A DNA stretch of 64,000 nt from an uncultured Alphaproteobacteria bacterium (GCA_949878575.1 CATLAX010000001.1:384220-448219); one strand, 5' to 3'. Counted from the first letter of the stretch, positions 8,754 through 18,213 are shown. The notes: generated by a model from the letters alone, not told the origin. Translations and numbers: made by a program.

Positions 8754-9200
8754 TTAAGATATTTTTTCTATTCTGCGAATTCTGCGTTCTATATTGTCAA
8801 ACGGGCTTTCCAGAAAGGTTTGGACACATACAAACGCCATTTCTATGTCTATGTCGTCCGCCGCCAGTGCCAGAACATTTATGTCGTCGTGGAAACGGTC
8901 GTCGTGCGCCTGTTCCGGCCGGTCACAGCGTGATGCGCGTATATTGCGATAACGGTTGGCCGCAATCATTACGCCTGCACCTGTGCCGCATATTAAAACA
9001 CCGCGCGCATTTGCGTCATCGCCAATCGCATCGGCCATTGTCGCCGCAACATCGGGATAATCAACGGATGTATTCGGGTCGTCCGTACCCAAATTTACGA
9101 CCATGTACCCGGCCGCGGTCAGCATTTCTATCAGGTACAGTTTTAACCCCACCCCGCGGTGGTCTGCCGCAATGTATATTTTTGATACGTTTTTATTCAT
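8754..9200 (-). CDS. rpiB: Ribose-5-phosphate isomerase B
   Basis: RpiB interconverts ribose-5-phosphate and ribulose-5-phosphate in the pentose phosphate pathway. DHRG near residue 13, the CGTGAGVMIAANR block with the catalytic Cys71, and the N-V-L-A-L segment define the LacAB/RpiB family. The length (148) is normal. It is the last gene of a - strand operon and its start overlaps the bactofilin stop by eight bases. RpiB in such an operon probably rides on cell-shape genes by history rather than function. Confidence 0.92.
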   Translation of the reverse strand: MNKNVSKIYIAADHRGVGLKLYLIEMLTAAGYMVVNLGTDDPNTSVDYPDVAATMADAIGDDANARGVLICGTGAGVMIAANRYRNIRASRCDRPEQAHDDRFHDDINVLALAADDIDIEMAFVCVQTFLESPFDNIERRIRRIEKIS

Positions 9201-9546
9201 CCTTTTTGTCCTTTCTTTTTGCCAGTTTGCATTCCAGCCCCGTGTTGCCCGTAATGTTTAATGTACGATATGCCAGTGTCCCGGACATTTTTGCGGCGCT
9301 GAACATATTGGCGGTGTTTACTGTCGCCGGACCGTCCAGTTCGCCGTGCAGAAACAGATTGTCCGCGGATATTTTTCCGATTACCTTGGCACCGCGGCCG
9401 ATGACGACCGTTTCCGCGGTGATGTTGCCGTGTACTATGCCGTGAATTTGAACAATGTGGTCGGTTTTTATGTCGCCGGTTAACGTGCATCCCGCACCTA
9501 TGATGGTGGGTGAATTTTTTTCCAAAGAGTTTGTAAATGCCAGCAT
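9193..9546 (-). CDS. Bactofilin cytoskeletal protein
   Basis: Bactofilins polymerise into filaments at the membrane and recruit peptidoglycan enzymes. This 117-residue protein shows the right-handed beta-helix repeat pattern (IGAGCTLTGDI, IHGIVHGNI, VVIGRGAKVIGKI, LHGELDGP) with short polar tails at both ends. It lies three bases downstream of an M23 endopeptidase, the same pairing known from Caulobacter BacA/LmdC and Helicobacter CcmA/Csd1, so it probably localises that enzyme to control cell shape. Confidence 0.9.
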   Translation of the reverse strand: MLAFTNSLEKNSPTIIGAGCTLTGDIKTDHIVQIHGIVHGNITAETVVIGRGAKVIGKISADNLFLHGELDGPATVNTANMFSAAKMSGTLAYRTLNITGNTGLECKLAKRKDKKDE

Positions 9547-9549
9547 GTT

Positions 9550-10827
9550 TTATTCCTTTACAAATGTAGACGGGTCAAATTGTGCGCCCTTGTATCTGAT
9601 TTCATAGTGCAGGTGCGGCCCCGTGCTGCGACCGGATGAACCGCCCAGCCCGACAACCGTTCCCGGGCGCACCCAGTCGCCGCGTGAAACCATAATCTGG
9701 GACAGATGGGCATACAGTGTTGTGAATCCCAGCCCGTGGTCTATTTCCACGGTGGTGCCATATCCGACACGTTCGCCGGCCGACACCACCCTGCCCGGTG
9801 CAACCGCCATCAGCTCTGTTCCGATTTTGCCCGCAAAATCAATTCCACGGTGCTGTTTGCGTTTTCCGTTGAACGGATCGTTGCGCATGCCGTAATTTGA
9901 TGTTATGCGCATTTGCTTTACGGGGGCGCCCGTCGGCAGTATTATTCTTAGCCGGGCCAGTCCGCTCCACAATTCCAAATCGTCGGCCAGTTTTTGATAT
10001 TTCGGATCCAGATTTTTATCTATTTCCGGCGGGCTGAACGCCGCGCCGACCATTGGGTTGGAATATCTGTTCGCGCCGTCTATCAGTGCGCGTTCGCTAA
10101 GCCCAAGGGATGCAATCGTGCCGTTTATCTTTTTTAAGTCCTTGCGCAGTTCTTCCGTTTTGTCGGCGGCCAGCCGGCTGACCGTGTCTACTATTTCCGT
10201 GTCTGCCGCAACGACGGCCTGCATTGATTCAACAATGGCGGCGTTGCGTTTTTTTAGCTCCTCGTTTTCCGCGCGCGTCAATTCGTATTCCGCGGACAGT
10301 TCGGACAGCTTGGTATATTCGGCCGTGTATTCGTCATCGGTAAATATCTCTCCCACGCGCGTGCGCAGAAAATCCAGTTCGCCCCAGGTTTTTAGGCGGG
10401 CGTTCATCAGATTTTCTTTTTCCGCCTCTGTTAATCGCTTTGCATTTAATATCTTGTCGTCCGTAACGTTTAGATTGCGCGTTAATTCATTATATTTTGC
10501 CAGATATACCTGCAGGTCGGTCATTTGGCGCGCGTGACGTGCGCGCGCCTGTTCCAACTGCATCGTGCGTTTTTGCAGCAGCGGACGGTGATATACAAAA
10601 ACATATGTTGACCATGTCGCCCATATAATCAGCCCCAGTTTCCCGCAGAATTTTGTAAAACGCCAGAAACTGCTTTGCTTAAACGTGTAAACATTGCCGC
10701 GGGGCGTGTCCATTACGGTAAATTCGCGTGGCGGGAAAATACGCACAATCACGCGCCACATTGCCCTGAACGGGGATGTTATCAGCGCCCACAGTGATGT
10801 AAAGTGTCTTGTTATAAAGTTTATCAT
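9550..10827 (-). CDS. Membrane-anchored M23 (LytM) metallopeptidase with coiled coil
   Basis: The 425-residue protein has a cytoplasmic N-terminus, one transmembrane helix (about 57-77), a long coiled coil (about 90-240) and a C-terminal LytM domain. The zinc ligands are visible: HRGID near residue 325 and HLHYE near 405, with YAHLS between, so the enzyme should be an active peptidoglycan DD-endopeptidase. Its stop is followed after three bases by the bactofilin gene. The architecture matches bactofilin-partner endopeptidases that act in periplasmic wall remodelling. Confidence 0.92.
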   Translation of the reverse strand: MINFITRHFTSLWALITSPFRAMWRVIVRIFPPREFTVMDTPRGNVYTFKQSSFWRFTKFCGKLGLIIWATWSTYVFVYHRPLLQKRTMQLEQARARHARQMTDLQVYLAKYNELTRNLNVTDDKILNAKRLTEAEKENLMNARLKTWGELDFLRTRVGEIFTDDEYTAEYTKLSELSAEYELTRAENEELKKRNAAIVESMQAVVAADTEIVDTVSRLAADKTEELRKDLKKINGTIASLGLSERALIDGANRYSNPMVGAAFSPPEIDKNLDPKYQKLADDLELWSGLARLRIILPTGAPVKQMRITSNYGMRNDPFNGKRKQHRGIDFAGKIGTELMAVAPGRVVSAGERVGYGTTVEIDHGLGFTTLYAHLSQIMVSRGDWVRPGTVVGLGGSSGRSTGPHLHYEIRYKGAQFDPSTFVKE

Positions 10828-10828
10828 G

Positions 10829-11509
10829 TCAGTTTACTTTAGACAATGCCGCGGCAATAGTCAAGCCGTCGCGCAATATTGCATCCGTGTTCATCGGCAT
10901 GCCGCGGTGCAGGCGGGACGGCCCGCGCGTACCCGCGCGTCCGCGCACAATGACCCGTTCCGCCCTATCCGCGGCGCCGAACAGCGGAAATATTTCAATA
11001 TCGCCGCATGTGGGCGACATGGCGGCGATGACACGTGATACGGCACCGGCATCAATTATTGTTACAAATGTGCCGCGTGGCCGCACGCGGGCGATACATT
11101 TTTTAGTCCACAGTGTCAAATCGGCGTTATGGTGGGCATTGTGGCGTGCGGGTGTGCCCTGAAAATACGGCGGATTTGATATTACCTGGTCAAAAGTCCG
11201 CGCCGTGCGCCATGTTGTTATGTCTGTGTGTAAAAGTTCAACGGGCGTTTGGTTTAATTTGGCGTTTTCGGCGCACTGGGCCAGCATTTCCTGTGATATG
11301 TCAATTCCGGTAATGCATGCGTCCGGCCTGTTCGCCGCCAGGCATAATGCCGCCCCGCCCGTTCCTATTCCGACGTCCAGAACGGTTTTTGCCGGCGTGT
11401 CCGCCGCCATTGCCGCCAGCCATACCGCATCGGATGTCGGGTTATAGAATCCGCGGCGCATGCGCACCCGGCCGCCCATCAGGGTAAAAATTTCTTGTTT
11501 TTGCGTCAT
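10829..11509 (-). CDS. TrmN6-like N6-adenine methyltransferase
   Basis: The 226-residue protein has a SAM-binding motif VLDVGIGTGGAALCLA and the catalytic NPPY typical of N6-adenine methyltransferases. The N-terminal RVRMRRGFYNPTSDAVWLAA resembles TrmN6/YfiC, which modifies A37 of tRNA-Val, and this is the most likely role; PrmC-like methylation of a protein is less likely. The frame extends upstream to 11620, which would overlap the divergent gene; the ATG at 11509 fits the family and a possible -10 just upstream. One base separates it from the M23 gene. Confidence 0.8.
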   Translation of the reverse strand: MTQKQEIFTLMGGRVRMRRGFYNPTSDAVWLAAMAADTPAKTVLDVGIGTGGAALCLAANRPDACITGIDISQEMLAQCAENAKLNQTPVELLHTDITTWRTARTFDQVISNPPYFQGTPARHNAHHNADLTLWTKKCIARVRPRGTFVTIIDAGAVSRVIAAMSPTCGDIEIFPLFGAADRAERVIVRGRAGTRGPSRLHRGMPMNTDAILRDGLTIAAALSKVN

Positions 11510-11549
11510 AGGCATATATAATAATTCATCAAAATCAAAAGGCAAGACT

Positions 11550-12557
11550 ATGTTTGATGAATCCTTGGTTGTGCAAAGCGCGGTCAGTGCGTTTAATAAT
11601 GCCGCGCTGGTCGCCCCCACTTTTTTCTGGCTGGGGCTGTTGGCGGCGCCGTTGATGGCACTGGCTTATTTTTATGGCAAAGATTTTATGAAGCGCATTG
11701 GATGGCGTGATGCGGATCTGGAAAAGAACACCGGAATTTTAACTGTTGCGGTCACCCTGCTTTGGATAGTTGCGTTTGGCGGAAACTATGGCGTGCTGCG
11801 TGATGCGACGTCCGCACTGCCGTTTGGCATGGCCGCGGTTGTGTTTGTATGCATGTTTGTGATGGGGGCGGTGTCCCGTTCTGTGCGGCTGCCGGCGTGG
11901 CGCGGCGCGTCATGGCACCGTCGCGGAATGTTGGCGGCGGCGGTTGCGGCGGTGCTGTTTTTTGTGGGCGCGTCCGGCATGCACACATGGTGGGGCGTTT
12001 TGATGCAGGTTGCGGCGTTTGTGTGCGGCGGTATTGCGGGGCGCTATTCTGGGCGCACGCCGCGAATAATACCGGCGGGTCTGATTATAATCGGGGCGGT
12101 TGACGTACTGATGCTGATGCAGCCGGAATTCTTTCGCTTCGGCCAGCTGGGGGCGTTGACGGTTGTGCATATGGCGGCGCTGCTGGCGATTGGGGGGCTG
12201 GTGGCGGCGGTTGCGGCATTGCGAAATGTTGCACCGCGCGGCCGCATACATCGCAGCGCTTATGTAAAATTAAAATGGATGGCGCGTTTTCTGGCGGCGC
12301 TGGGGGTCATTTTGTTTGTCTTGACGGAATCCGTGCCGGTATTCTTAGGCACACTGGCCGTGCTTTTCGGAATGTTTGCATTATCCGTGCGGCATGCGGA
12401 AAAAATACCGCATGGTCTGGATGTTAAGCTGTGGGCGCTGATTCTGATGCTGTTCGGGCTGATAACGACTTTGCCGCTGTTGTCTGCGCTGGGCGTTCTG
12501 GTGTGGATAAGCGCACCGTCGTGCGACGTGTATTCCGGGTCAAAGTTTTTGTTATAA
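11550..12557 (+). CDS. Unknown polytopic membrane protein
   Basis: The 335-residue protein has about eight to nine hydrophobic helices joined by short loops and no soluble domain. No family is recognised. The start at 11550 has a good Shine-Dalgarno (AAAAGG, 8 bases upstream), and a TATAAT at about 11515 could be its -10. The region is G- and C-rich like its neighbours. It precedes lpxA by 85 bases, which may be a separate transcription unit. Confidence 0.7.
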   Translation: MFDESLVVQSAVSAFNNAALVAPTFFWLGLLAAPLMALAYFYGKDFMKRIGWRDADLEKNTGILTVAVTLLWIVAFGGNYGVLRDATSALPFGMAAVVFVCMFVMGAVSRSVRLPAWRGASWHRRGMLAAAVAAVLFFVGASGMHTWWGVLMQVAAFVCGGIAGRYSGRTPRIIPAGLIIIGAVDVLMLMQPEFFRFGQLGALTVVHMAALLAIGGLVAAVAALRNVAPRGRIHRSAYVKLKWMARFLAALGVILFVLTESVPVFLGTLAVLFGMFALSVRHAEKIPHGLDVKLWALILMLFGLITTLPLLSALGVLVWISAPSCDVYSGSKFLL

Positions 12558-12642
12558 TTGGTTATATTTATTTAATACAAATAGCCCGCGCGTTAATGTA
12601 TCATTTGTGGCGAAATGATTTTAGTTAACTATTAAAGCGAGC

Positions 12643-13449
12643 ATGCTGATGAACATACATCCGACAGCCATTATTCACGAAGGCGCCGTTTTAGGCGCCG
12701 ATTGCAAAATTGGTCCGAATTGCATTATAGGCCCAAACGTGGTCTTGGGCGACCGTGTTGAGCTAATATCAAATGTAATAATAGACGGCCAGACATCAAT
12801 CGGCGATGATTCAATCGTATATCCTTTTGCCGTTTTGGGCGTGATGAGCCAGGATTTAAAATGGCAGGATGAAGCGGCCATGACAGGTCTGCGCATCGGC
12901 AAGCGATGCCGTATTCGTGAATATGTGACAATCCATTCCGGCACGCCGGCCTCGGACGGTACTGTTATCGGCGATGACTGTCAGATAATGGTAAATGCGC
13001 ACGTCGGCCACGACTGCAAGGTGGGCAACAGTGTCGTCATGTCAAATCTGGTTCAGGTTGCGGGACATGTGGAAATAGAAGATTTTGCGATTTTGTCCGG
13101 CGGCGTAATGGTGCTGCAGTTTGCCCGCATCGGGCGAAACGCGTTTATCGGCGGAATGTCGGGGGTTGGAAACGACATATTGCCGTACGCAATTTATGAC
13201 GGAAATCCGCGTGCAGTTTACCGTACAATCAACCGCGTCGGATTAATGCGCCACGGATTTACCAACGAGGACATGCATGCCATACATAGTGTTTATTCCG
13301 CGGTGTTCCGCGACAGTGCCGGCACCGTGTCGGAGCGTCTGGCCCGTGTCCGCAAGGAAGTGAAAAACAACAAATATGCAATGGATGCCATAGATTTTAT
13401 TGAAAACCGTTCAAAACGTGGCATCGGTACGTCCAAAAATGCAGAATAA
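12643..13449 (+). CDS. lpxA: UDP-N-acetylglucosamine O-acyltransferase
   Basis: LpxA transfers an acyl chain from ACP to UDP-GlcNAc, the first step of lipid A synthesis. The 268-residue protein shows left-handed beta-helix hexapeptide repeats over about residues 1-190 and an alpha-helical C-terminus. The catalytic His is about residue 123 in NAHVGHDCKVGN. A second ATG six bases downstream is an alternative start. The stop overlaps lpxB by 11 bases. The usual partners lpxD and fabZ are not in the window. Confidence 0.95.
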   Translation: MLMNIHPTAIIHEGAVLGADCKIGPNCIIGPNVVLGDRVELISNVIIDGQTSIGDDSIVYPFAVLGVMSQDLKWQDEAAMTGLRIGKRCRIREYVTIHSGTPASDGTVIGDDCQIMVNAHVGHDCKVGNSVVMSNLVQVAGHVEIEDFAILSGGVMVLQFARIGRNAFIGGMSGVGNDILPYAIYDGNPRAVYRTINRVGLMRHGFTNEDMHAIHSVYSAVFRDSAGTVSERLARVRKEVKNNKYAMDAIDFIENRSKRGIGTSKNAE

Positions 13450-14593
13450 GCCAAAAGTATTTATAATCGCCGGTGAGGTTTCCGGTGACGTTCTGGGCGC
13501 ACGTATAATGTCGCAGATGCTTGGGGCGGAGTTTGTCGGCATTGGTGGCGAGAACATGACAAAGGCCGGCTTGGACAGCCTGTTTCCCATGGGGGATTTG
13601 TCCGTTATGGGCGTGGTGGAGGTGCTGGGGCATGCGCGCACTTTGACGCGGCGTATTCGTCAGACGGTTGACGCCATTGTCCGTGAACGGCCGGATATAG
13701 TTTTGACCATAGATTCACCGGGATTTGCACGCAGTGTTATCGGTGCGCTGCGCAAATCGCCGGCCGGCCGTGCATTGATTGACGGCGGATTAAAATTTCA
13801 TCATGTCGTTGCACCCCAGGTTTGGGCATGGCGCGCGGGGCGTGCAAAAAAATATGCACAAACTTTTGACAAGCTGTACGCATTTTTTGATTTTGAGGTT
13901 CCCTATTTTACCAAATATGGTCTGGATACCATGGCTGTCGGACATCCCGTGGCGGATGGAATAATCGGCAGGTATGAAAAAAAGCGCAAAAACGCGGATA
14001 CGGACAAAATAATTACATTCATCCCCGGCAGCAGAATGTCGGAGGTGCGGCGCCTGATGCCGCTGATGCGCGATGTGGCGCGTGTAATCAGCCGGTGCGG
14101 ATATACCGGGTATAAATTCGCCATACCCACCGTTGAAACAACAGAGAAGTATGTGGCGTGTGAAACCGCGCGCTGGGGGGTGCCGGTTGAACTGGTTCCA
14201 GGGCGCGACCGGTACGATTTGTATTCCAAGACATATATAGCCGTTGCGGCCAGCGGCACCGTTTCGGCCGAACTGGCCATGATGCATGTTCCCGCCATTA
14301 TTGTGTATAAGATGAATCCGATAACGACATGGCTGGTTCGCCAGGTTATAAAGATAAAATGGGTTTCACTGGTAAATATCTTGTTAAACCGTGGTGTTTA
14401 TCCTGAATTTTTGGGTCCTGCGGCGCGTGCGGATAATGTTATAGAGGAATTTGGACAGTTAACCATACCGTCTGTCCGCGAAAAAATGACGGCGGCATTA
14501 CGCGGGGCCGACAACATGTGGCTGCGCAATGGTGCGGGGGCGGCGCGTTTGATTGCCGACGACGTGATGGTTGCAATAGAAAATCGTTCATAA
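13439..14593 (+). CDS. lpxB: Lipid-A-disaccharide synthase
   Basis: LpxB, a family GT19 glycosyltransferase at the inner membrane, joins UDP-diacyl-GlcN and lipid X into the lipid A disaccharide. The 384-residue sequence has IIAGEVSGDVLGA at the N-terminus, DSPGFA, HHVVAPQVWAWRAGR, FIPGSRMSEVRR and AASGTVSAELAMM, all conserved. The ATG at 13439 lies inside lpxA. No lpxI or lpxH gene separates the two as it does in many Alphaproteobacteria. Confidence 0.96.
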   Translation: MQNKPKVFIIAGEVSGDVLGARIMSQMLGAEFVGIGGENMTKAGLDSLFPMGDLSVMGVVEVLGHARTLTRRIRQTVDAIVRERPDIVLTIDSPGFARSVIGALRKSPAGRALIDGGLKFHHVVAPQVWAWRAGRAKKYAQTFDKLYAFFDFEVPYFTKYGLDTMAVGHPVADGIIGRYEKKRKNADTDKIITFIPGSRMSEVRRLMPLMRDVARVISRCGYTGYKFAIPTVETTEKYVACETARWGVPVELVPGRDRYDLYSKTYIAVAASGTVSAELAMMHVPAIIVYKMNPITTWLVRQVIKIKWVSLVNILLNRGVYPEFLGPAARADNVIEEFGQLTIPSVREKMTAALRGADNMWLRNGAGAARLIADDVMVAIENRS

Positions 14594-14603
14594 TGTTTTT
14601 ATT

Positions 14604-14631
14604 AAAAAAAGCGCCAACCGGCGCTTTTTTA
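14604..14631. terminator. Intrinsic terminator after lpxB
   Basis: Stem AAAAAGCGCC / GGCGCTTTTT with loop AACC. It faces the convergent secreted-protein gene and is symmetric. Confidence 0.85.
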
Positions 14632-14672
14632 TTGATTAGCTATGAATCCCTATGGCGTTTGTCGTCATGTGC

Positions 14673-17333
14673 TTAGTCCTGAATTGCTTTCGGCAGGTTT
14701 TCATGTGCGAGACCGGTGGATAACAGAACCTGGTTGTTTCGCATAAAACGATTTGGAACCTGGCACCAGTCGTCAATGGAATGGTTGCTTGATGATTCTA
14801 TACCTTCCGTATTTCTGCCGGGTATGCTTACCCCGCTGTTTGTCTTGCATTGGGCGTCTTTATTGTTGCTGCCGGCACTCATCGGTAATACCGCCACGCA
14901 GTTTGCACTTTTGCCCCATTTGCTGCGGCGGCCGCCGTTTTCCCAGCACAGGCACGCCCCCCATGACGGTGTGTCAACCCTAAGCCCATAATCGCGCGGA
15001 CACATGTTTTCGCCGTTGCCGATGCCGTATGGTCCAATCAGATCTTTATATATTCCGGAGTCAAAGTTGGATATGCATGCATTGGCGTCGTTATAAATAT
15101 TCGGTCGTATAAACTGGGTTTCCACAAATCTGCCCTGCAGGTTGGCGCACTGGGTGGTAAGAATGTCTATAACCTGATTATAGATTTCTGATGCGACGCC
15201 TGTCGGCCGCAGATTGCGAAGTTGTATCTTGTTGTTTATGGTCTGGGTTGTATTGTTTCCGTTTGTGATTGTGCCTGTGGTTAACAGACCATATTTTGTT
15301 GTGTCTTCGTTGGTGGTGCTGTCGTTTTTGGAAATAATCCAAATTACAGCCTCTCTGGGGGCGTCATCTTGGGAGCTTTGTGTTTGTGAGACGGCGTCGT
15401 TAAACCGGTCAAATCCACCGAACACCTGCTCTATCACTTTTTGTTTGTTACATGCGTCTATGGAGGCCAGCTGACGTGCGCATTCGGATTTGTATTTGCC
15501 GCATCGTGGCATGTTAGAGTCCTTGTATGTTACGGTTAAGGGATATTCGCTATTTGTTTTGCAATCTGAGCCGTTTGTGGTAGTGGATTTTGTCGTCTCG
15601 TATAATGTAAACCAGTCTGGGGCCATGCCGGATGTGAACAGGCCGCTGTACGGATAGTAAAAGTTTTCATACTGATTGCCGCCATATTTGTCAAAACACT
15701 GTTTCGCCACGGCGCGGCATGCGGTCAGTTTATCTTCTTCTGTCCGGTTGTCTAAATAGTCTTTTATAATGTTGTCTGCAAACATGTTGTCGCATGACTG
15801 GACGTAATCGTTGCACAGTTTGTCTGTCAGCACCAGTTTGTTTGGCTGCAGAATCACGCCGCTGTCCCCCGTCAGTTGTGCCATGGCGTCTGTCAATGAT
15901 TTGTCGCCGTTCATATAGCACGCCGCTATGAAATCAAAACAGCCCTGCTTTATTTCAGACACCTTGGACTTTTGGGCGTAATATATGTCCAGCATTGCCT
16001 TGTCCAGATATTCCGCCCATACCGTGTCGGCCTGCTCCGTGCATTTGTTCAGGGCTGGTTCTGCAAATTTTTTTACGCGCTTTTCAAAATTTTGCACAAA
16101 CGTGCGGTTTTCATAAACGCGCGTCAGCTTTTGATCCGCCGCGTCAACACCGGTCGGGAATTTTAGCAGTTCACCCAGCTTGTAAAAATCTGCCACGCCC
16201 GCTATTGGCGATCCTGTGCTGACGTCAATGAATTCCCCGTTGTCCAGACATTTATGGTATCCGGCGCCGCAGACTTCTTCGCTTAATATGGCGGATTCAA
16301 CGTTTGCAAGACATGTCGCTATGTCGTCGGAATTGTGTTTTTGCCGGTTTTCAACACGCGCCAAATCCAGCATCGCACTGCCCTCGCGGATGGCGGACTT
16401 GGTTTGTTTCGTTTTTTTCGCCAGGGCTGTTTCAACCGTGTTGCAGTCCTGTTCTATGGCCATTAGGTATGCGTTTATCGCCCGCTGCAGCGATGCGTCG
16501 TTGCAGTCCGCCTTTACCGCATTGCGGCACTGCGGATATACGGCGGAATATAAATTCTGGCCGTTATAGGATGCAACCGCCTGGCCGGCGTCTGTTATGC
16601 CGAATGCGTTTGATGTGTCAAACGATATGTTTACACTGTTCAGGGCGGAATATTTTCCGCCGACACTGCTGTCTTCGCCGCGTATGGAATTCATAATCGC
16701 CTGTAACAGCGCCTTGGACGCGGACGTGTCTGAGGTTAATGCGTTTTCACCCTCTGACGCGGACTTCATCGCCGAGGCCTGGGCGGCGGTCATGCCGACG
16801 ACATTTAAATTTTCTGTGAATACGGTTAATTGTTCGCCGGCATCCTGGATGCTTTTTCTAACCTCTGCCAGCTGATAGACGCGGTTGCTGCACGAACAGC
16901 GGCGATAATCGTCGTTCTTTAATGTACAAAACTGGTCCATGCAGGTGAAAAAGGCGTTTTTGCACTGTTCATACGCCGCGCCTGTTCTTGTTTCCACAAC
17001 CGTTGCCGCGCGTGCGACAACCGGTGTGGCGGCGCGCGCGGTGTACGATGCTTGCGGCGTCCGGGCGCCGGTTGCGGAACGTTGTGACACGGCCGGCGTA
17101 TCGGAACGCCCCGCAACCGACTGTGTGGCGGCGCGCGCGGATGTTTGCCTGTCGGTGGCGGCGCTGCGCGCCGATAGTACAGCTGTTCTTGCGGACGGTG
17201 ATTTTTCGGCGGTTGTTAGGCGCTGTGTGGTGTCTGATTTTGTGCGCGTTACGGCGCCGCCGTTACGAACGGCCGCCATGGCATAATTCGTGCTTAACAG
17301 AATGCACGCGGCAAAAATCAGAATTTTCTTCAT
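14673..17333 (-). CDS. Large Cys-rich secreted protein (paralogue of the 61292-63667 gene)
   Basis: The 886-residue protein has a clear signal peptide (MKKILIFAACILLSTNYAMA), then about 95 residues of low-complexity A/R/S/T repeats, then a cysteine-rich body with more than 30 Cys. Residues 124-148 hold the block YEQCKNAFFTCMDQFC followed by DDYRRCSCS, repeated almost exactly in the paralogue at 61.3 kb; a second shared block is CGAGYHKCLDNGEFIDVSTG near residue 355. No enzyme family is recognised. Many disulfides in the periplasm or on the surface are likely. It is convergent to lpxB and has no close operon partner; a DUF1211 gene diverges from it. Confidence 0.8.
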   Translation of the reverse strand: MKKILIFAACILLSTNYAMAAVRNGGAVTRTKSDTTQRLTTAEKSPSARTAVLSARSAATDRQTSARAATQSVAGRSDTPAVSQRSATGARTPQASYTARAATPVVARAATVVETRTGAAYEQCKNAFFTCMDQFCTLKNDDYRRCSCSNRVYQLAEVRKSIQDAGEQLTVFTENLNVVGMTAAQASAMKSASEGENALTSDTSASKALLQAIMNSIRGEDSSVGGKYSALNSVNISFDTSNAFGITDAGQAVASYNGQNLYSAVYPQCRNAVKADCNDASLQRAINAYLMAIEQDCNTVETALAKKTKQTKSAIREGSAMLDLARVENRQKHNSDDIATCLANVESAILSEEVCGAGYHKCLDNGEFIDVSTGSPIAGVADFYKLGELLKFPTGVDAADQKLTRVYENRTFVQNFEKRVKKFAEPALNKCTEQADTVWAEYLDKAMLDIYYAQKSKVSEIKQGCFDFIAACYMNGDKSLTDAMAQLTGDSGVILQPNKLVLTDKLCNDYVQSCDNMFADNIIKDYLDNRTEEDKLTACRAVAKQCFDKYGGNQYENFYYPYSGLFTSGMAPDWFTLYETTKSTTTNGSDCKTNSEYPLTVTYKDSNMPRCGKYKSECARQLASIDACNKQKVIEQVFGGFDRFNDAVSQTQSSQDDAPREAVIWIISKNDSTTNEDTTKYGLLTTGTITNGNNTTQTINNKIQLRNLRPTGVASEIYNQVIDILTTQCANLQGRFVETQFIRPNIYNDANACISNFDSGIYKDLIGPYGIGNGENMCPRDYGLRVDTPSWGACLCWENGGRRSKWGKSANCVAVLPMSAGSNNKDAQCKTNSGVSIPGRNTEGIESSSNHSIDDWCQVPNRFMRNNQVLLSTGLAHENLPKAIQD

Positions 17334-17444
17334 CTCTGTAAAAAGGTTAGCAAAAAATAGAAAATCAGGGCAAGCAAAATAATATAGCCGTCTGTGATTT
17401 CATCCCCGTGGCGCAGCGTCCGGTACGGCGCTATAATTCATGTT

Positions 17445-18056
17445 ATGAAAAAATCAAGACTGGAAGCGTTTAGCGACGGATTGTTCGCCGTTGCGATTAC
17501 AATAATGGTGTTGGCGCTGGATGCACCGCGCGGGGTTACAATCGCATCGCTGGGGGCGCTGGTACCGCTGTTTTTAAGTTACGTGCTCAGCTATATTTAT
17601 ATTGCGATTTTCTGGATAAACCACCATCATCTGCTGGCGGCGACGCGTCGTATTAACAGCGCGGTTTTGTGGGGAAATTTACACTTTTTGTTCTGGGTGT
17701 CGTTAATACCGTTTTTTACTGCGTGGGTGGATGAAAATCATGCTGCACCGGTACCTGTTGCCGCATATGGAATCGTTTTAATGATGTGTTTCGTGGCGTA
17801 CAGACTGTTGGAAATTTTGTTGATTCGCGCACATGATTCAAATGCCATTATATTTAAGGCCTTAAAGCCCGGACGACGTGAAAATCCGTCCATAGTCGCC
17901 TTTGTGTTTGCCGTGCTGATGGCGGCGGTTCATCCGTTCTTTTCGCTGGGGATTTATATATTGATTGCGGCCGTGTGGATGCGTCCGCATCCGCGGTTGG
18001 AAAAAATGCTGGGGTATGCCGATGTTTGCGAAGATGCGTCTGACCGGACAAAATAA
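17445..18056 (+). CDS. TMEM175-family (DUF1211) potassium-channel-like protein
   Basis: The 203-residue protein begins with RLEAFSDGLFAVAITIMVL, the hallmark RxxxFSD helix of bacterial TMEM175 homologues, which form potassium-permeable tetramers. Six transmembrane helices are visible, with FWINHHHLL in helix 3. The start at 17445 gives the family N-terminus; upstream in-frame codons to 17394 look non-coding. A TATAAT at about 17431-17436 ends only eight bases before the ATG, so the mRNA may be leaderless. Ion selectivity cannot be judged from sequence alone. Confidence 0.85.
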   Translation: MKKSRLEAFSDGLFAVAITIMVLALDAPRGVTIASLGALVPLFLSYVLSYIYIAIFWINHHHLLAATRRINSAVLWGNLHFLFWVSLIPFFTAWVDENHAAPVPVAAYGIVLMMCFVAYRLLEILLIRAHDSNAIIFKALKPGRRENPSIVAFVFAVLMAAVHPFFSLGIYILIAAVWMRPHPRLEKMLGYADVCEDASDRTK

Positions 18057-18076
18057 TTTGCCAAAATTGATTTTTC

Positions 18077-18106
18077 TTGTTGCAAACGGTGCAAAGTTGA
18101 TATAAT
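18077..18106 (+). promoter_or_regulatory. Promoter of the first tRNA pair
   Basis: TATAAT at 18101-18106 lies 14 bases before tRNA-Leu, with TTGTTG at 18077-18082 as -35 (spacer 18). Confidence 0.6.
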
Positions 18107-18119
18107 ATATCATTCGCCT

Positions 18120-18206
18120 GCGGATATGGCGGAATTGGTAGACGCGCTAGTTTCAGGTACTAGTGGCAGCAATGCCTTGGAAGTTCGAGTCTTCTTATCC
18201 GCACCA
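18120..18206 (+). tRNA. tRNA-Leu(CAG)
   Basis: The gene folds with acceptor GCGGATA / TATCCGC, a long variable arm as expected for a class II tRNA, and anticodon CAG in a loop closed by CTAGT/ACTAG. CCA is encoded. It reads CUG codons. Confidence 0.95.
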
Positions 18207-18213
18207 TGGTTTT

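Noticed and set aside
11460..11549. 30-codon N-terminal extension of the membrane protein gene
   Set aside because: It overlaps the divergent methyltransferase start; the ATG at 11550 has a clear Shine-Dalgarno.
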